Shown here: piece by piece, positions 18,046 to 26,902 of the stretch | Position numbering within the stretch: the first letter of the stretch is position 1 | How the letters are laid out: every line of letters begins with the position of its first letter | NCBI RefSeq assembly: GCF_000196015.1 | Contig: NC_007974.2 | Span: forward strand, 992,001 to 1,056,000 | DNA from: Cupriavidus metallidurans CH34 | Lineage (GTDB): Bacteria > Pseudomonadota > Gammaproteobacteria > Burkholderiales > Burkholderiaceae | Direction of reading: 5' to 3' | DNA: 64,000 nt | Translations under genes and position numbers: made by a program | Notes under the pieces: model-generated | The model's database searches: none | The model's input: the letters and a program-made list of their open reading frames with translations, nothing else | Told to the model about the DNA's origin: nothing

Positions 18046-18960
18046 TCAGATCGGGTCCCAGCCGATCACGTCGGCGGAGCGTTCGAGCTTGTAGAAGCTG
18101 TTGCGCATGGCCGGCACGGCGACTTCGCCGATGGCCTCGGGTGTCCAGCCTTCGCCCATGTGCACCGAGCGGATCGGGCGCGAATGGCTCATCAGCATGA
18201 TCTCGTTGGCGCGCACGGCGAAGATCTGGCCGCTGACATCGCGCGCCGCGTCGCTCGCCAGGAATACGGCCATCGGCGCGATCTTGCCGGCCTCCATCCT
18301 TTGCAGCTTGGCCACGCGGGCTTTCTCCTCGGGCGTCTCGGCCGGGATCGAGCTGGTCATGCGGCTCCAGGCAAACGGCGCGATGCAGTTCGAGCGCACG
18401 TTGAAGCGTTGCATGTCCAGCGCGATCGACTTGGACAGTGCGACGATGCCGAGCTTGGCCGCGGCGTAGTTGGCCTGGCCAAAGTTGCCGATCAGGCCGG
18501 AGGTCGACGTCATGTGCACATACGCGCCGCCTTCCTGGTCCTTGAAATGGTTGGCGGCAGCGCGGCTGACGAAGAACGTGCCGTGCAGATGCACGTCGAT
18601 CACCGAGCGCCATTCTTCCTCGTTCATTTTGAAGAACATGCGGTCACGCAGGTTGCCAGCGTTGTTGACCACGGCGTCGATGCGGCCGAAGTTGTCTAGC
18701 GCGCACTGGATGATGTTGTGAGCGCCGTTCCACGTAGACACGCTGTCAGTATTCGCCACCGCCTGGCCGCCGGCCGCGCGGATTTCCTCGGCCACGCGCT
18801 GCGCGGGGCCGGCATCGCCGCCTTCGCCGCTCATCGACACCCCGAGGTCGTTGACGACTACCCGGGCGCCAGCGGCCCCGAGGGCCAGCGCGATACCGCG
18901 TCCGATACCACCACCCGCGCCCGTGACCAGCGCTACCTTGCCTTCCATGATTCCTTGCAT
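18046..18960 (-). CDS. Short-chain dehydrogenase, HSD17B4-like
   Basis: A 304-residue SDR resembling the (3R)-hydroxyacyl-CoA dehydrogenase domain of peroxisomal multifunctional enzyme type 2. The cofactor motif is TGAGGGIG (residues 13-20), with NNAG at 99-102 and the catalytic Y165-x3-K169 in ANYAAAKLG. The insert VSMSGEGGDAGPA after the second strand is typical of this subgroup. The ATG at 18960 follows TTCAGGAGCAACACG. It probably oxidises a beta-hydroxyacyl-CoA in the same pathway as the neighbouring dehydrogenase and thiolase-like protein. Confidence 0.92.
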   Translation of the reverse strand: MQGIMEGKVALVTGAGGGIGRGIALALGAAGARVVVNDLGVSMSGEGGDAGPAQRVAEEIRAAGGQAVANTDSVSTWNGAHNIIQCALDNFGRIDAVVNNAGNLRDRMFFKMNEEEWRSVIDVHLHGTFFVSRAAANHFKDQEGGAYVHMTSTSGLIGNFGQANYAAAKLGIVALSKSIALDMQRFNVRSNCIAPFAWSRMTSSIPAETPEEKARVAKLQRMEAGKIAPMAVFLASDAARDVSGQIFAVRANEIMLMSHSRPIRSVHMGEGWTPEAIGEVAVPAMRNSFYKLERSADVIGWDPI

Positions 18961-19007
18961 CGTGTTGCTCCTGAATGTTGGTGAGATTGGGTGCCGAGTC
19001 GGCAGGC

Positions 19008-19970
19008 TTATTGCGGCTCGATGTTGGCTTTCCTGATCACGTCGCTCCAAAGCGTCAGGTCCTGCCTGAGGCGATCGGTGAACTCCGTGGGGCCGCTGAT
19101 GCTGGGGGCATAGCCGCCGCGTGCCAGGCTCTCCAGGTACGCCGCATTGCGGCCGACTTCGCGGTTGGCCCCGACCAGGCGGTCGATGACCGGCTGTGGC
19201 ATCCCCGGCGGGCCGATCAGGCCGAACCAGCCGCTCACGTCAAAGCCTTTCAGGCCCGATTCGGCGACTGTCGGCACGCCGGGCAGGGCGGGGTTGCGTG
19301 TCGCGGAGGAGACCGCCAGCGCCCGCACCTTGCCGCCTTGCACATAGCCAACCGCGCTGCCGGTGACATCGAACATGAAGCCGATCTTTCCGCCGATCAG
19401 GTCTGCGATGGCCGGAGAGTTGCCTTTGTAGGGGACGTGGAGAAACCTGACGCCGCCACGCTGCGCGAGTAGTTCGGCGGCCAGATGGTTGGAGGCGCCC
19501 ACGCCCGCGGACCCAAATGCGAGTCCGTCAGGGTGCGTCTTCGCGTAGGCGACCAGGTCCTGCACGTTCTTGAGCGGCGAGTCTTCCGCCACCAGTAGAG
19601 CGTTGGTATAGGTGTTGAGCAGACCGACCAGCGTGAAGTCCTTGAGCGGCCTGTATGTGGCGGACTTCTGCACCATCGGCGCCATCGTCAGGGTTGGGCT
19701 GCCGACGAAGAACAGCGTGTAGCCGTCGGGACTGGCCTTGGTGATCATGGTCGCGGCGATGGCACCGCCCGCGCCGCCACGGTTTTCCACCACCACAACC
19801 TGCCCAAGCACGGTGCCCAGATGCTGCGCGTAGATTCGCGCGGCGCTGTCGACCGGGCCACCTGCCGAGTAGCCGACGATCAGTTTGACCGGGCGTGCCG
19901 GGTAGATCCCGGACGCGCCCGCCACGCCCGCGGCCACGCACAGCATGGCGGCTATGAACCCTCTCTTCAT
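19008..19970 (-). CDS. Bug/TctC-type receptor
   Basis: A 320-residue periplasmic carboxylate-binding protein. The signal peptide spans residues 1-20, then YPARPVKLIVGYSAGGPVD and SPDGYTLFFVGSP are family signatures. The ATG at 19970 follows AAGGAGACAAGG. It is the first gene of the 19970-10992 operon, whose promoter carries the palindrome at 20022-20035. It probably captures the acid degraded by the operon. No TctA/TctB partner is encoded nearby. Confidence 0.93.
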   Translation of the reverse strand: MKRGFIAAMLCVAAGVAGASGIYPARPVKLIVGYSAGGPVDSAARIYAQHLGTVLGQVVVVENRGGAGGAIAATMITKASPDGYTLFFVGSPTLTMAPMVQKSATYRPLKDFTLVGLLNTYTNALLVAEDSPLKNVQDLVAYAKTHPDGLAFGSAGVGASNHLAAELLAQRGGVRFLHVPYKGNSPAIADLIGGKIGFMFDVTGSAVGYVQGGKVRALAVSSATRNPALPGVPTVAESGLKGFDVSGWFGLIGPPGMPQPVIDRLVGANREVGRNAAYLESLARGGYAPSISGPTEFTDRLRQDLTLWSDVIRKANIEPQ

Positions 19971-20021
19971 CCTTGTCTCCTTGCTATCCGCTGCATCCGT
20001 GGCAGTGTTTTTATAAATTTA

Positions 20022-20035
20022 TATGTACGTACATA
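20022..20035. promoter_or_regulatory. Proposed GntR operator 1 (perfect 14-bp palindrome)
   Basis: TATGTACGTACATA is a perfect palindrome 51 bases before the Bug start at 19970. Read on the minus strand it is followed at once by a TATAAAT -10-like box, so binding would block RNA polymerase. Three relatives occur at 20171, 30666 and 30820. Confidence 0.65.
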
Positions 20036-20170
20036 GTAGCGGCTACTGATGGGGGGTGCGCAAGATCTGACGCACCTGCCCACCCGAGATGGGTGGCGCA
20101 AAAATCAGCGATGCTGCGCAGAGGAGAGGGGAGGCGGAAAGCCGGGAGATCGTTGGTGATCGTCGTGTAC

Positions 20171-20184
20171 TATGTGCGTACAAG
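20171..20184. promoter_or_regulatory. Proposed GntR operator 2
   Basis: TATGTGCGTACAAG matches 11 of 14 positions of the palindrome at 20022. It is 177 bases upstream of the gntR start and would allow autoregulation. Confidence 0.55.
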
Positions 20185-20361
20185 ATCGGAGATAAGTTGG
20201 GGGCAGATTCGCAGCTGCACGGCGTATGAGAATCACCGCGCAGGCAGGCGCGGCAAGCCCGCCGCGCGGCAAGACGTTGGCCGGACGCGGCCGGCATTCG
20301 CAGCCAACACCCGTGCCAGGCCGTACAATGCGGCGGCATCCAGATCCAGACATCCATCGCA

Positions 20362-21138
20362 ATGGCAACCGCCCAGAAGGACAGCAAGACCGAGTCACCC
20401 GCCCCCACGCGCTACGCCGAACTGGCGAGCACGCTGATTCGCGAGATATCCGAAGGCCGCCATGTGGTGGGCAGTCTGTTGCCGACCGAGCATGAACTGG
20501 CCGAGTTGCATGGCGTCAGCCGCCATACGGTGCGGGCGTCGCTGCGGATGCTGCAGGATCTCGGCTATATCTCGCGCAAGAAAGCGGTGGGGACCATTGT
20601 CGAGTCCGCCAACCCGGGAGCGTCGTATACGCAGTCGTTCGGGACGGCCGAGGATCTGGTGCGTGTGGCCGCCACCGAAGTGCGGGCGATCGAGGCGGTG
20701 CGCGATGTCACGCTGGACCGCGCGCTGGCGCGGCGGCTCGAAGCGCCGATCGGCAGCGCATGGGTGCTGCTGTCCGGCACGCGCGTGGATGCGCGCAAAG
20801 GCCAGACGCCGGTTGCGGTCGCGGATATCTATATCGAGGCCACGCTGGCGGGGCTGGTCGACACGATTCGGAATAGCCCCCAGGTGCTGGTCAGCGCGCT
20901 GATCGAGCGCGAGTATGCGATCGCGATTGCCGAGATCCGGCAAACGATCACCGCCACGCTGATCGAGGGCCCCCTGGCCGATCAACTCGGTGTGGAGGCT
21001 GGCACGGCGGGTATGCGGCTGGTGCGTCAGTACAAGGATTCGGCCGGCCGGATTTTGGAGATCACCGATACGGTGTATCCGGCCGATCGGGTGTCGGTGT
21101 CGTTTCAGCTCAGGCGCGGCAGGCACGCTGGCGCGTGA
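20362..21138 (+). CDS. GntR family regulator, HutC/UTRA type
   Basis: A 258-residue regulator. The winged helix-turn-helix occupies residues about 14-82 (LIREISEGRHVVGSLLPTE, HELAELHGVSRHTVRASLR) and a UTRA effector domain follows (about 105-250, including a DIYIEATLAGL segment). UTRA domains sense small organic acids, sugars or amino acids. It is divergent from the Bug-SDR-aldolase operon and converges with the second, insertion-split operon. The palindromes at 20022, 20171, 30666 and 30820 are candidate binding sites, so it probably represses both catabolic operons in the absence of their substrate. The ribosome-binding site is weak. Confidence 0.92.
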   Translation: MATAQKDSKTESPAPTRYAELASTLIREISEGRHVVGSLLPTEHELAELHGVSRHTVRASLRMLQDLGYISRKKAVGTIVESANPGASYTQSFGTAEDLVRVAATEVRAIEAVRDVTLDRALARRLEAPIGSAWVLLSGTRVDARKGQTPVAVADIYIEATLAGLVDTIRNSPQVLVSALIEREYAIAIAEIRQTITATLIEGPLADQLGVEAGTAGMRLVRQYKDSAGRILEITDTVYPADRVSVSFQLRRGRHAGA

Positions 21139-21378
21139 CTTGCCACCGCTGTCCTGCGTGACGGCGGATGCAGCCCCGTCAATCCACCTTGACGTTGGCA
21201 GCCTTGACCGCGTCGCCCCAGCGCGTGACTTCGGCGCGCACGAAGCGGTTGAAGTCGGCAGGCCCCATCGTTTCAGGAATCGCGCCCAGTTCACCCATCG
21301 CCCTGGTCCACTCCGGGGTCTTCGAGATGCGGATGATCTCCGCGGACAGCTTGTCCGCTACCGGTTTGGGCAAGGGCG

Positions 21379-22473
21379 GTTTCAAGTCCAAGTGCAACAA
21401 AAACTCAATGCACTAAATCCGGCTGCTGGGCCAGCCGCGCCAAATGCTCGGCATAGACCTCGATGGGCTTGCGCCACCCCAGAGTCATCCTGGGCCGTCC
21501 ATTGAGCTCATCGGCCACAGCGTCCAACTGCTCCTGGCTGTAGCCACTCAGATCAGTCCCCTTGGGGAAGTACTGGCGCAAGAGCCCATTGGTGTTCTCG
21601 TTGCTCCCCCTTTGCCAGGGACTGTAGGGGTCGCAGAAGTACACCTTCATGCCTGTGTTCTCGCTGAGCTGGCGGTGCTCGGCCATCTCGCTGCCCCGGT
21701 CGTAGGTCAGGGTCTGGCGCATCGGCTGGGCTATTGTCTTGAGCTTGTCGCTGAAGGCTTGCAGTACATGCGCCGCTGTGGCGGGGTTGGGGTGTGGCAG
21801 CTTGACCAGCACCACCAGACGGGTGGTGCGCTCGACCAGCGTGCCAATCGCACTGGCGTTAGCCTTGCCTTTGATCAGATCACCCTCCCAGTGGCCGGGC
21901 AACTGGCGATCCTCGATCTCGGGTGCTCGCACATGGATGCTCAGCAAGTCTTGCGTCTCCTTGCGGCGATCCTTTCCCCTGGAGCGGGGCCAACGTTTGG
22001 CGTGGGCCATGCGCAGGCAGGACACCAGCTCCTTCTTGAGCTCTCCCCGGGGCTGGGCGTAGATGCAGGTGTAGATGCTTTCGTGTGAGGCTTGCAAGCG
22101 GCGATCCTGTGGGTGAAGACGCTGGAGTTCGTTGGCGATTTGCTGGGGCGACCACTTGTGGCGCAGGTAGTCGCAAACCAGCGGGAACAAGGGCCCTTGG
22201 CGGTGCAGCTTGGGGCTGGGACGGGCTTGGCGTTTGCGATTGTCACTGCGCTGCTGGGCGAACTTGGAGGCGTAGCCCTTGCCGCCTGCATTGCGATTGC
22301 ACTCGCGGCTGATAGTGCTCTTGTCACGCCCCAGGGCCCTGGCTATGGCGCTGAGGCTTTGCTTTTGCTGCAGCCCCAGGGCTATCGCATGGCGTTCGGT
22401 CTCACTCAACTGCTGGTAATTTTTCTTGGTCATCTTGGCCTCAATTCTCGGTGTTGCACTTCGGAATTGAGGC
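21379..22473 (-). mobile_element. IS30-family insertion sequence, 1,095 bp
   Basis: The left end GTTTCAAGTCCAAGTGCAAC and the reverse complement of the right end GCCTCAATTCCGAAGTGCAA are imperfect inverted repeats. The flanking 2-bp duplication CG is at 21377-21378 and 22474-22475. The ends were set by requiring the interrupted Bug gene to regain its frame, which this choice does exactly. The element encodes one transposase on the minus strand. Size, protein and duplication length fit the IS30 family; I do not assign a named element. Confidence 0.88.
21405..22433 (-). CDS. IS30-family transposase
   Basis: A 342-residue DDE transposase. The N-terminus has the IS30 helix-turn-helix (YQQLSETERHAIALGLQQ, then IARALGRDKSTISRE). 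The catalytic domain shows the first Asp in HWEGDLIKGKANASAIGTL, the second in LTYDRGSEM and the Glu in SPWQRGSNENTNGLLRQYF, a very typical IS30 signature. The ATG at 22433 lies six bases after a GAGG that forms part of a hairpin (22437-22474). Full length, so the element should be active. Confidence 0.95.
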   Translation of the reverse strand: MTKKNYQQLSETERHAIALGLQQKQSLSAIARALGRDKSTISRECNRNAGGKGYASKFAQQRSDNRKRQARPSPKLHRQGPLFPLVCDYLRHKWSPQQIANELQRLHPQDRRLQASHESIYTCIYAQPRGELKKELVSCLRMAHAKRWPRSRGKDRRKETQDLLSIHVRAPEIEDRQLPGHWEGDLIKGKANASAIGTLVERTTRLVVLVKLPHPNPATAAHVLQAFSDKLKTIAQPMRQTLTYDRGSEMAEHRQLSENTGMKVYFCDPYSPWQRGSNENTNGLLRQYFPKGTDLSGYSQEQLDAVADELNGRPRMTLGWRKPIEVYAEHLARLAQQPDLVH

Positions 22474-22474
22474 C
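22437..22474 (-). promoter_or_regulatory. Hairpin covering the transposase ribosome-binding site of the IS30 element
   Basis: GGCCTCAATTC (22437-22447) pairs perfectly with GAATTGAGGCC (22464-22474) around a 16-base loop. The GAGG before the transposase ATG lies in the stem. Transcripts entering from the Bug gene would contain both arms and hide it. Confidence 0.6.
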
Positions 22475-23299
22475 GCCAAGTTCTTCGGCGCCACGACGCC
22501 GATCCATGGGTTGCCACGGAAGCCCGGAAAGCCTGATTCGGCGATCGTGGGCACGTTCGGCAGCGTCGACACCCGCTGTTCGCTGGCCACGGCAAGTGGT
22601 CTCAGCTTTCCGCCGCGAATCAGCGGCTCCGCAATCGACACCACTTCGAACATCACCTCTACTTGCCCGCCGACCACGTCGGTCATCGCGGCGACGCCGC
22701 CCTTGTAAGGGACGTGGGCGAGATTGATGCCTGCTGTTTGCTTGAACATTTCCATCACCAGATGATTGGTGACGCCGTTCCCGCCGGATGCGTAGTTCAC
22801 CTTGCCGGGATGGAGCCTGGCATAGGCGACCAGATCCGCCACGGTCTTGAACTGCGAGTTCGGATTGACGACCAGCACCAGCGGAAAGACCCCGATCAGT
22901 GCCAGCGGCTCGAAGTCGCGCACGCTGTCGTAGCGCTGGTTCTTGTAGATCCAGCCGTTGACGGCCATCGGCCCGCTCGAGGTTGCCAGCAGCGTGTAGC
23001 CGTCCGGCTTCGCGCGAGCGACTTCTTCCGCAGCGAGTCCGGCACCCACGCCCGGCTTGTTCTCGACGTAGAACGATTGCTTGAGCGACGTCGAGAGTTG
23101 CTGCGCCAGCTTGCGGGCAATCACGTCAGTGGTCTGCCCCGCCGGAAAACCCACCAGCACCTTGACCGGTTTCTCCGGATAGTCGGCGGCAGCGGCGGGA
23201 TGCATGACGGCAAGCGTCAATAGCAAGGTCGTCAGTGCGGTTCTCGCGAAGTTCATGTCCTGTCTCCTTTGTTGCTTGTTTTTGGTTGTCCTGTGTTTT

Positions 23300-24541
23300 C
23301 TAGCGAACGGCTTTTGTCTCCCGCAGGCCCTTGATGTCCCGTTCGGTGTAGCCGGTGGCCAGCAGGATTTCCTCGGTGTGCTCGCCCAGCAGCGGCGCGC
23401 GCCGACGTACCGCGCCAGGGGTGTCGCTCAGCTTGATGGGCACGCCGGCGATCTTCACCGGTCTGGCCGAGCCGGGCTGTTCGACTTCGACCAGCATCTC
23501 GCGCACCGCGTAGTGCGGGTCAGCAAAGATCTCCGCGGCGGTGTAGACCGGGCCGAACGGCACCTTGCCGCCGAGAACGGCAGCGATCTCTTCCTTTGTG
23601 CGCACGGTGGTGAATGCTTCGATCGCGTCGATGACCTGCTGCTGGTGCTGCACGCGGGCTGCATTGGTGGCGAACGCCTCGTCGGTGGCCATGTCCGGGC
23701 GGCCGATGGCGATGGCCAGCTTTTCCCAGAATGCATCGGTGGCGCAGGCAATCGAGACCTGGCCGTCGCGCGAGCGGAACAGGCCGAAGGGGCAGAGCAA
23801 CGGGTGGCGGTTGCCTTCGGGCGCTGGTACCACGCCGGTGTAGGACGTCTGGTAGACGATGCGCTCGCACATGGCCAGTACCGCATCGGTCATGGCCACA
23901 TCGACGAACTGACCGTGCCCGGTGCCGCGCGCGCGGTGCACGGCGGAGAGAATGCCAATGCAGAGCATCAGCGCAGGTATCGTATCGCCGACGCCCGGGC
24001 CGATCTTCGTAGCAGTGTCCCGGTCGGGGCCGGTGATGCCCATCATGCCGCCCATCGCCTGCGACACGACGTCGTAGGCAGGCCACTGCGCGTAGGGGCT
24101 TTCGCCGCTGCGTGGGTCGCCGAAGCCGCGTACCGTGCCATAGACCAGACGCGGATTGGTTTCGCGCAGGGTTTCGTAGGACAGGCCAAGGCGCTCCATG
24201 ACGCCGGCGCGAAAGTTCTCGACCACGACGTCGGCGCTGTCTATCAGCTTGCGCAGGATCTCGCGCCCAGTGCTGCTCTTGAGGTCCACCGCGATCGACC
24301 GCTTGTTGCGATTGACGCTCTGGAAGTAGCCGCCGAATTCGCGCAGCGTGTCGTCGTCACAGAAGGGGCCGGTGATGCGGGTGCCATCACCGGTCATCGC
24401 TTCCACCTTGATCACGTCCGCGCCGTGATCGGCCAGCACCTGGGTGCAGAACGGTCCGGCGAGCATCTGCGTGAGGTCGACCACGCGCAGGCCGGCAAGG
24501 GCGCCGGGGGGATGGGTCTGGGTGTCTGCGTGGGTTTGCAT
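23300..24541 (-). CDS. CaiB/BaiF family CoA-transferase (class III)
   Basis: A 413-residue class III CoA-transferase, which moves CoA between acyl-CoA and a carboxylic acid through an aspartyl-CoA intermediate. The catalytic Asp is D186 in GVGDTIPAL. The N-terminal Rossmann part has VDLTQMLAGPFCTQVLAD, and NRNKRSIAVDLKS is a family motif. The ATG at 24541 (MQTHADT) is preferred because the upstream extension is low complexity. It is 25 bases downstream of the split MmgE/PrpD gene. By analogy with itaconate CoA-transferase in similar clusters it may activate a C5 dicarboxylate; this is inference. Confidence 0.92.
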   Translation of the reverse strand: MQTHADTQTHPPGALAGLRVVDLTQMLAGPFCTQVLADHGADVIKVEAMTGDGTRITGPFCDDDTLREFGGYFQSVNRNKRSIAVDLKSSTGREILRKLIDSADVVVENFRAGVMERLGLSYETLRETNPRLVYGTVRGFGDPRSGESPYAQWPAYDVVSQAMGGMMGITGPDRDTATKIGPGVGDTIPALMLCIGILSAVHRARGTGHGQFVDVAMTDAVLAMCERIVYQTSYTGVVPAPEGNRHPLLCPFGLFRSRDGQVSIACATDAFWEKLAIAIGRPDMATDEAFATNAARVQHQQQVIDAIEAFTTVRTKEEIAAVLGGKVPFGPVYTAAEIFADPHYAVREMLVEVEQPGSARPVKIAGVPIKLSDTPGAVRRRAPLLGEHTEEILLATGYTERDIKGLRETKAVR

Positions 24542-25654
24542 GCGTGGGGCTCCGATGTGTGGGGTATCAGGCGGCGGCATCGGCGAACCAGTCATGCAGG
24601 CGCGGGTAGAGAACGGCGGCTGGCTGCGTGTCCAGCGCGGCGACGAAGGTCCAGAGTGCTTCGGCACGGGTCTGGCCCAGCAGGGCGCCGGCCTTGGCCT
24701 TGAGCTTGGTGGCCTTGGTGTCGTAGGACACCGGGGTGCTGAGATCGACGTGGCGGGACAGTGTCGCGCCGCTCCGGGTCAGCACCGTCGCATGACAGGC
24801 GGTGTCGGTAATCGCCGGGTCGGGGTGGATCTCGATGCGTCGCGCGAGGTTGGTCAATGCGGGGTCCTGGCAGCAGGCATCGGAAAACGACGCCAGCGAT
24901 GCCGTGTCCACACCGGCCAGTACCATTGCCCCGGTCAGCGCGAGGCTGAACTTGGCCTCCAGGCCGGTTGTGGGTTGCGCGATGCAGCAGACCGGCAGCC
25001 ATTGAGGCGCGATGGCCAGCGTGACGTGCTCGATGTCGCCGCCCGTCAGACGATGCTGTTCGCGCAGGCCGTGCAATGCCTCCAGCGCAGGATGCGTGCC
25101 GTGGCAGCACGCATGGAACTTGTACTGGACGTCGACGAAGCGGAAGGCTTCGGGTAGCCCGTCAAACGAATTGTCGAGGCAGCCCTGTCCGGCGCCATGT
25201 GTGGTGGCGAAACCGCCGGCGCATTCAATGGCGTCAGGGCGGGCGACGAATCCCAGGGCTGCGAGGGTGGCTGACTCCACGCCCGTGGACGCCGCCATGC
25301 CTGCATGGAACGGCTTGGCCATCGTGCCAAACTGGCACTTCAGTCCCGACGCGCGCGTGGCCGCGAGACCTAGCGCGTGGGCCGCGCGTTCCGCATCGAG
25401 ATCCAGCAGCCGCGCGGCGGCTGCGGCGGCGCCGAAAGCGCCCGACGTGGCGGTCTGGTGGAACCCGGCGTTGTAGTGCGGGCGTCCCAGCCAGCCGCCG
25501 ACGCGGCAGGTGACTTCCACCCCGGTCAGGAACGCTTCCAGCAGATCCTTGCCGCTGGCCTGCTGCTGTTCGGCCACGGCCAATGCGGCGGGCAGCACGG
25601 CAACGGTGGGATTGTGCGTGAGCACGAGATTCGATGGATGCGCGAGCACGGTAA

Positions 25655-25724
25655 TTGATGGTCGGCTGCGGCACCGTCCATCACCAATGTTGCGTGCCGT
25701 CGGGCAACGCTGATGGACGTGGCG
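25655..25724. repeat. Sub-terminal transposase-site-like repeats, left end
   Basis: TTGATGGTCG (25655-25664), its inverse CGTCCATCACC (25675-25685) and TGATGGACGTGGCG (25711-25724). The last 14-mer recurs at 26035-26048, and CGTCCATCACC recurs at 29067-29077 near the right end. The placement fits transposase binding sites. Confidence 0.5.
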
Positions 25725-25764
25725 ATCTATCGCGGTGGACCGGATGCGGAGCAGCGGCACTGAT

Positions 25765-25795
25765 GTAACAAGGGGCCCGGCGGGCCCCTTGTTAC
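25765..25795. terminator. Strong hairpin at the end of the transposon operon
   Basis: GTAACAAGGGGCCC (25765-25778) pairs perfectly over 14 bases with GGGCCCCTTGTTAC (25782-25795), loop GGC. It lies 5 bases beyond the stop of the last transposon gene. There is no long U tract, so it may be a terminator, a barrier to incoming transcripts, or both. Confidence 0.6.
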
Positions 25796-25799
25796 TGGA

Positions 25800-26072
25800 T
25801 CAGAAGTCGTTATCTGCGAGATCGCCAAGGCCATCAGGATGCTCCTGCCGATCTTCGGCCAGCCACTGGGCCAAGGCCAATTGATAGTGAGCATGCAGAC
25901 GGTCGCGCAGATCGTCGAGCAATTCGATCACAGCCCAGGCCTGCGCGGGCGTCCAGTTGGCATCAATGAGCAGGGGCAGCCCCTGGGCGATGCCGGATGG
26001 CTGGTGGAAGGTCATGGTGATGTCGTCGTTGTGTTGATGGACGTGGCGGCGATGGCCAACGGCGCCACTCAC
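25800..26072 (-). CDS. Small transposon protein, unknown
   Basis: Up to 90 residues, acidic C-terminal end (EDRQEHPDGLGDLADNDF), helical, no Cys. With the GTG at 26072 it overlaps the ATPase stop by 4 bases; an internal ATG at 26015 (MTFHQPSGIAQ) would give 71 residues. Gene order after the ATPase suggests an accessory factor of transposition or its control. I do not recognise the family. Confidence 0.65.
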   Translation of the reverse strand: MSGAVGHRRHVHQHNDDITMTFHQPSGIAQGLPLLIDANWTPAQAWAVIELLDDLRDRLHAHYQLALAQWLAEDRQEHPDGLGDLADNDF

Positions 26073-26902
26073 CGCCTGGCGCGGCGGTTCAGGGTTGCGC
26101 TGTAGGTTTCCAGATAGAGCTTCTCGTCGATCTGCGGTAGCTCCCGCTGCGCGGCCTGGGCCAGAAGCTCGCCCGCCAGGTTCATCAGGATGCGGTAATT
26201 GCCGGCGGCGTGCTCACACAGGGTCTGGCGCAATGGCATGGTCATCAGGGTGGCGTTGCCGGCGGCGGCCAGCAAGTGGTCCAGGCAGGCCTGCAGCTCG
26301 TCGATGCTCGCACTCTCCAGCGCCAGACGGCAGCGGATGCGGCTGCCCAGCGGGATCAGGTCCTCGCGGCTGAACTTCTCCGGCAGGCGAGCGTCGCCGG
26401 CAAGCACCACGCACAGCAGCAATTGCGAGTCGAAGCGTGCCTGTGCGAGCAGGCGCAGTTCCGAGAGGGCTGGCACCGCCATCTCCTGGGCTTCATCGAT
26501 GAGCAGCACGCAGCGGCGGCGGCTGGCCTCCATGTGGGTGAGCCAGCGCTCGCGCAGCGCCTTGAAGCCGCCCCAGCGATTGTGGGGCTTGAGCGGTACG
26601 GTAAAGATGTCGCTGAGCTCGCGATAGAAGTCCGCCAGATTGCTCTGTGGGTGAGCGATCGAGCCGACCATCAGATCGGGGACGCGCATGAGGCGCTGAT
26701 GGAGCAGGCGCAGCGTGACGCTCTTGCCGCAACCGGGGTCGCCATGCACCATGGCGAAGCCGCCTTCGCGGGCCATACCGTTCTCAATGCGCCAGCAGAA
26801 GTGATCGAGCTTGGGTGGCACGAACACGGCCTCGACGGGGATGTCCTGGGCGAAGGGGTTGAACTTCAGACCGTACAAGGCCAGCAGGTTGGGTTGATTC
26901 AT
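26069..26902 (-). CDS. AAA+ ATPase of the transposon (TniB/IstB/ExeA-like)
   Basis: A 277-residue ATPase. The opening ALYGLKFNPFAQDIPVEAVF is like ExeA/TniB proteins. Walker A is GDPGCGKSVT (about residues 56-65) and Walker B is VLLIDEAQEM (about 137-146), followed by an arginine-rich sensor region. Such ATPases select or present target DNA to the transposase and give target immunity. It overlaps the transposase stop by 4 bases (26899-26902), so the two are coupled. Confidence 0.92.
   Translation of the reverse strand: MNQPNLLALYGLKFNPFAQDIPVEAVFVPPKLDHFCWRIENGMAREGGFAMVHGDPGCGKSVTLRLLHQRLMRVPDLMVGSIAHPQSNLADFYRELSDIFTVPLKPHNRWGGFKALRERWLTHMEASRRRCVLLIDEAQEMAVPALSELRLLAQARFDSQLLLCVVLAGDARLPEKFSREDLIPLGSRIRCRLALESASIDELQACLDHLLAAAGNATLMTMPLRQTLCEHAAGNYRILMNLAGELLAQAAQRELPQIDEKLYLETYSATLNRRARR

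Larger units (their letters stand above)
19971..20361. promoter_or_regulatory. Divergent promoter region between Bug operon and gntR
   Basis: These 391 bases have no gene. They hold two copies of the proposed GntR operator (20022-20035 facing the Bug operon and 20171-20184 facing gntR) and a 13-bp inverted repeat AGTAGC-G-GCTACT at 20035-20047 that abuts the first operator. On the minus strand a TATAAAT -10-like element directly follows the first operator. Confidence 0.6.
21179..23256 (-). pseudogene. Bug/TctC-type receptor gene split by an IS30-family element
   Basis: The 5' part (23256-22474) encodes the signal peptide and the family signatures YPEKPVKVLVGFPAG and PDGYTLLATSSGP, up to GVVAPKNLA. 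The 3' part (21376-21179) encodes PLPKPVADKLSAEI to the normal end VKAANVKVD. Removing 21379-22473 and one CG duplication leaves 327 codons in one frame (326 residues), the usual Bug length. The start at 23256 follows AAAGGAGACAGGAC. As it stands, translation of the 5' part ends at the IS with SIPKCNTEN, and the product would lack the C-terminal lobe. Last gene of the 30632-21179 operon. Confidence 0.93.

Noticed and set aside
16665..18200. 511-codon plus-strand frame opposite the thiolase-like gene
   Set aside because: Antisense shadow; no ribosome-binding site or domain.
23204..24703. 499-codon plus-strand frame opposite CaiB
   Set aside because: Antisense shadow of the CoA-transferase gene, His/Arg-rich composition.
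24567..25760. A 397-residue complete MmgE/PrpD protein starting inside the transposon end
   Set aside because: Its first 50 residues are transposon-end sequence; the real N-terminus is at 29450, so it is a split gene.
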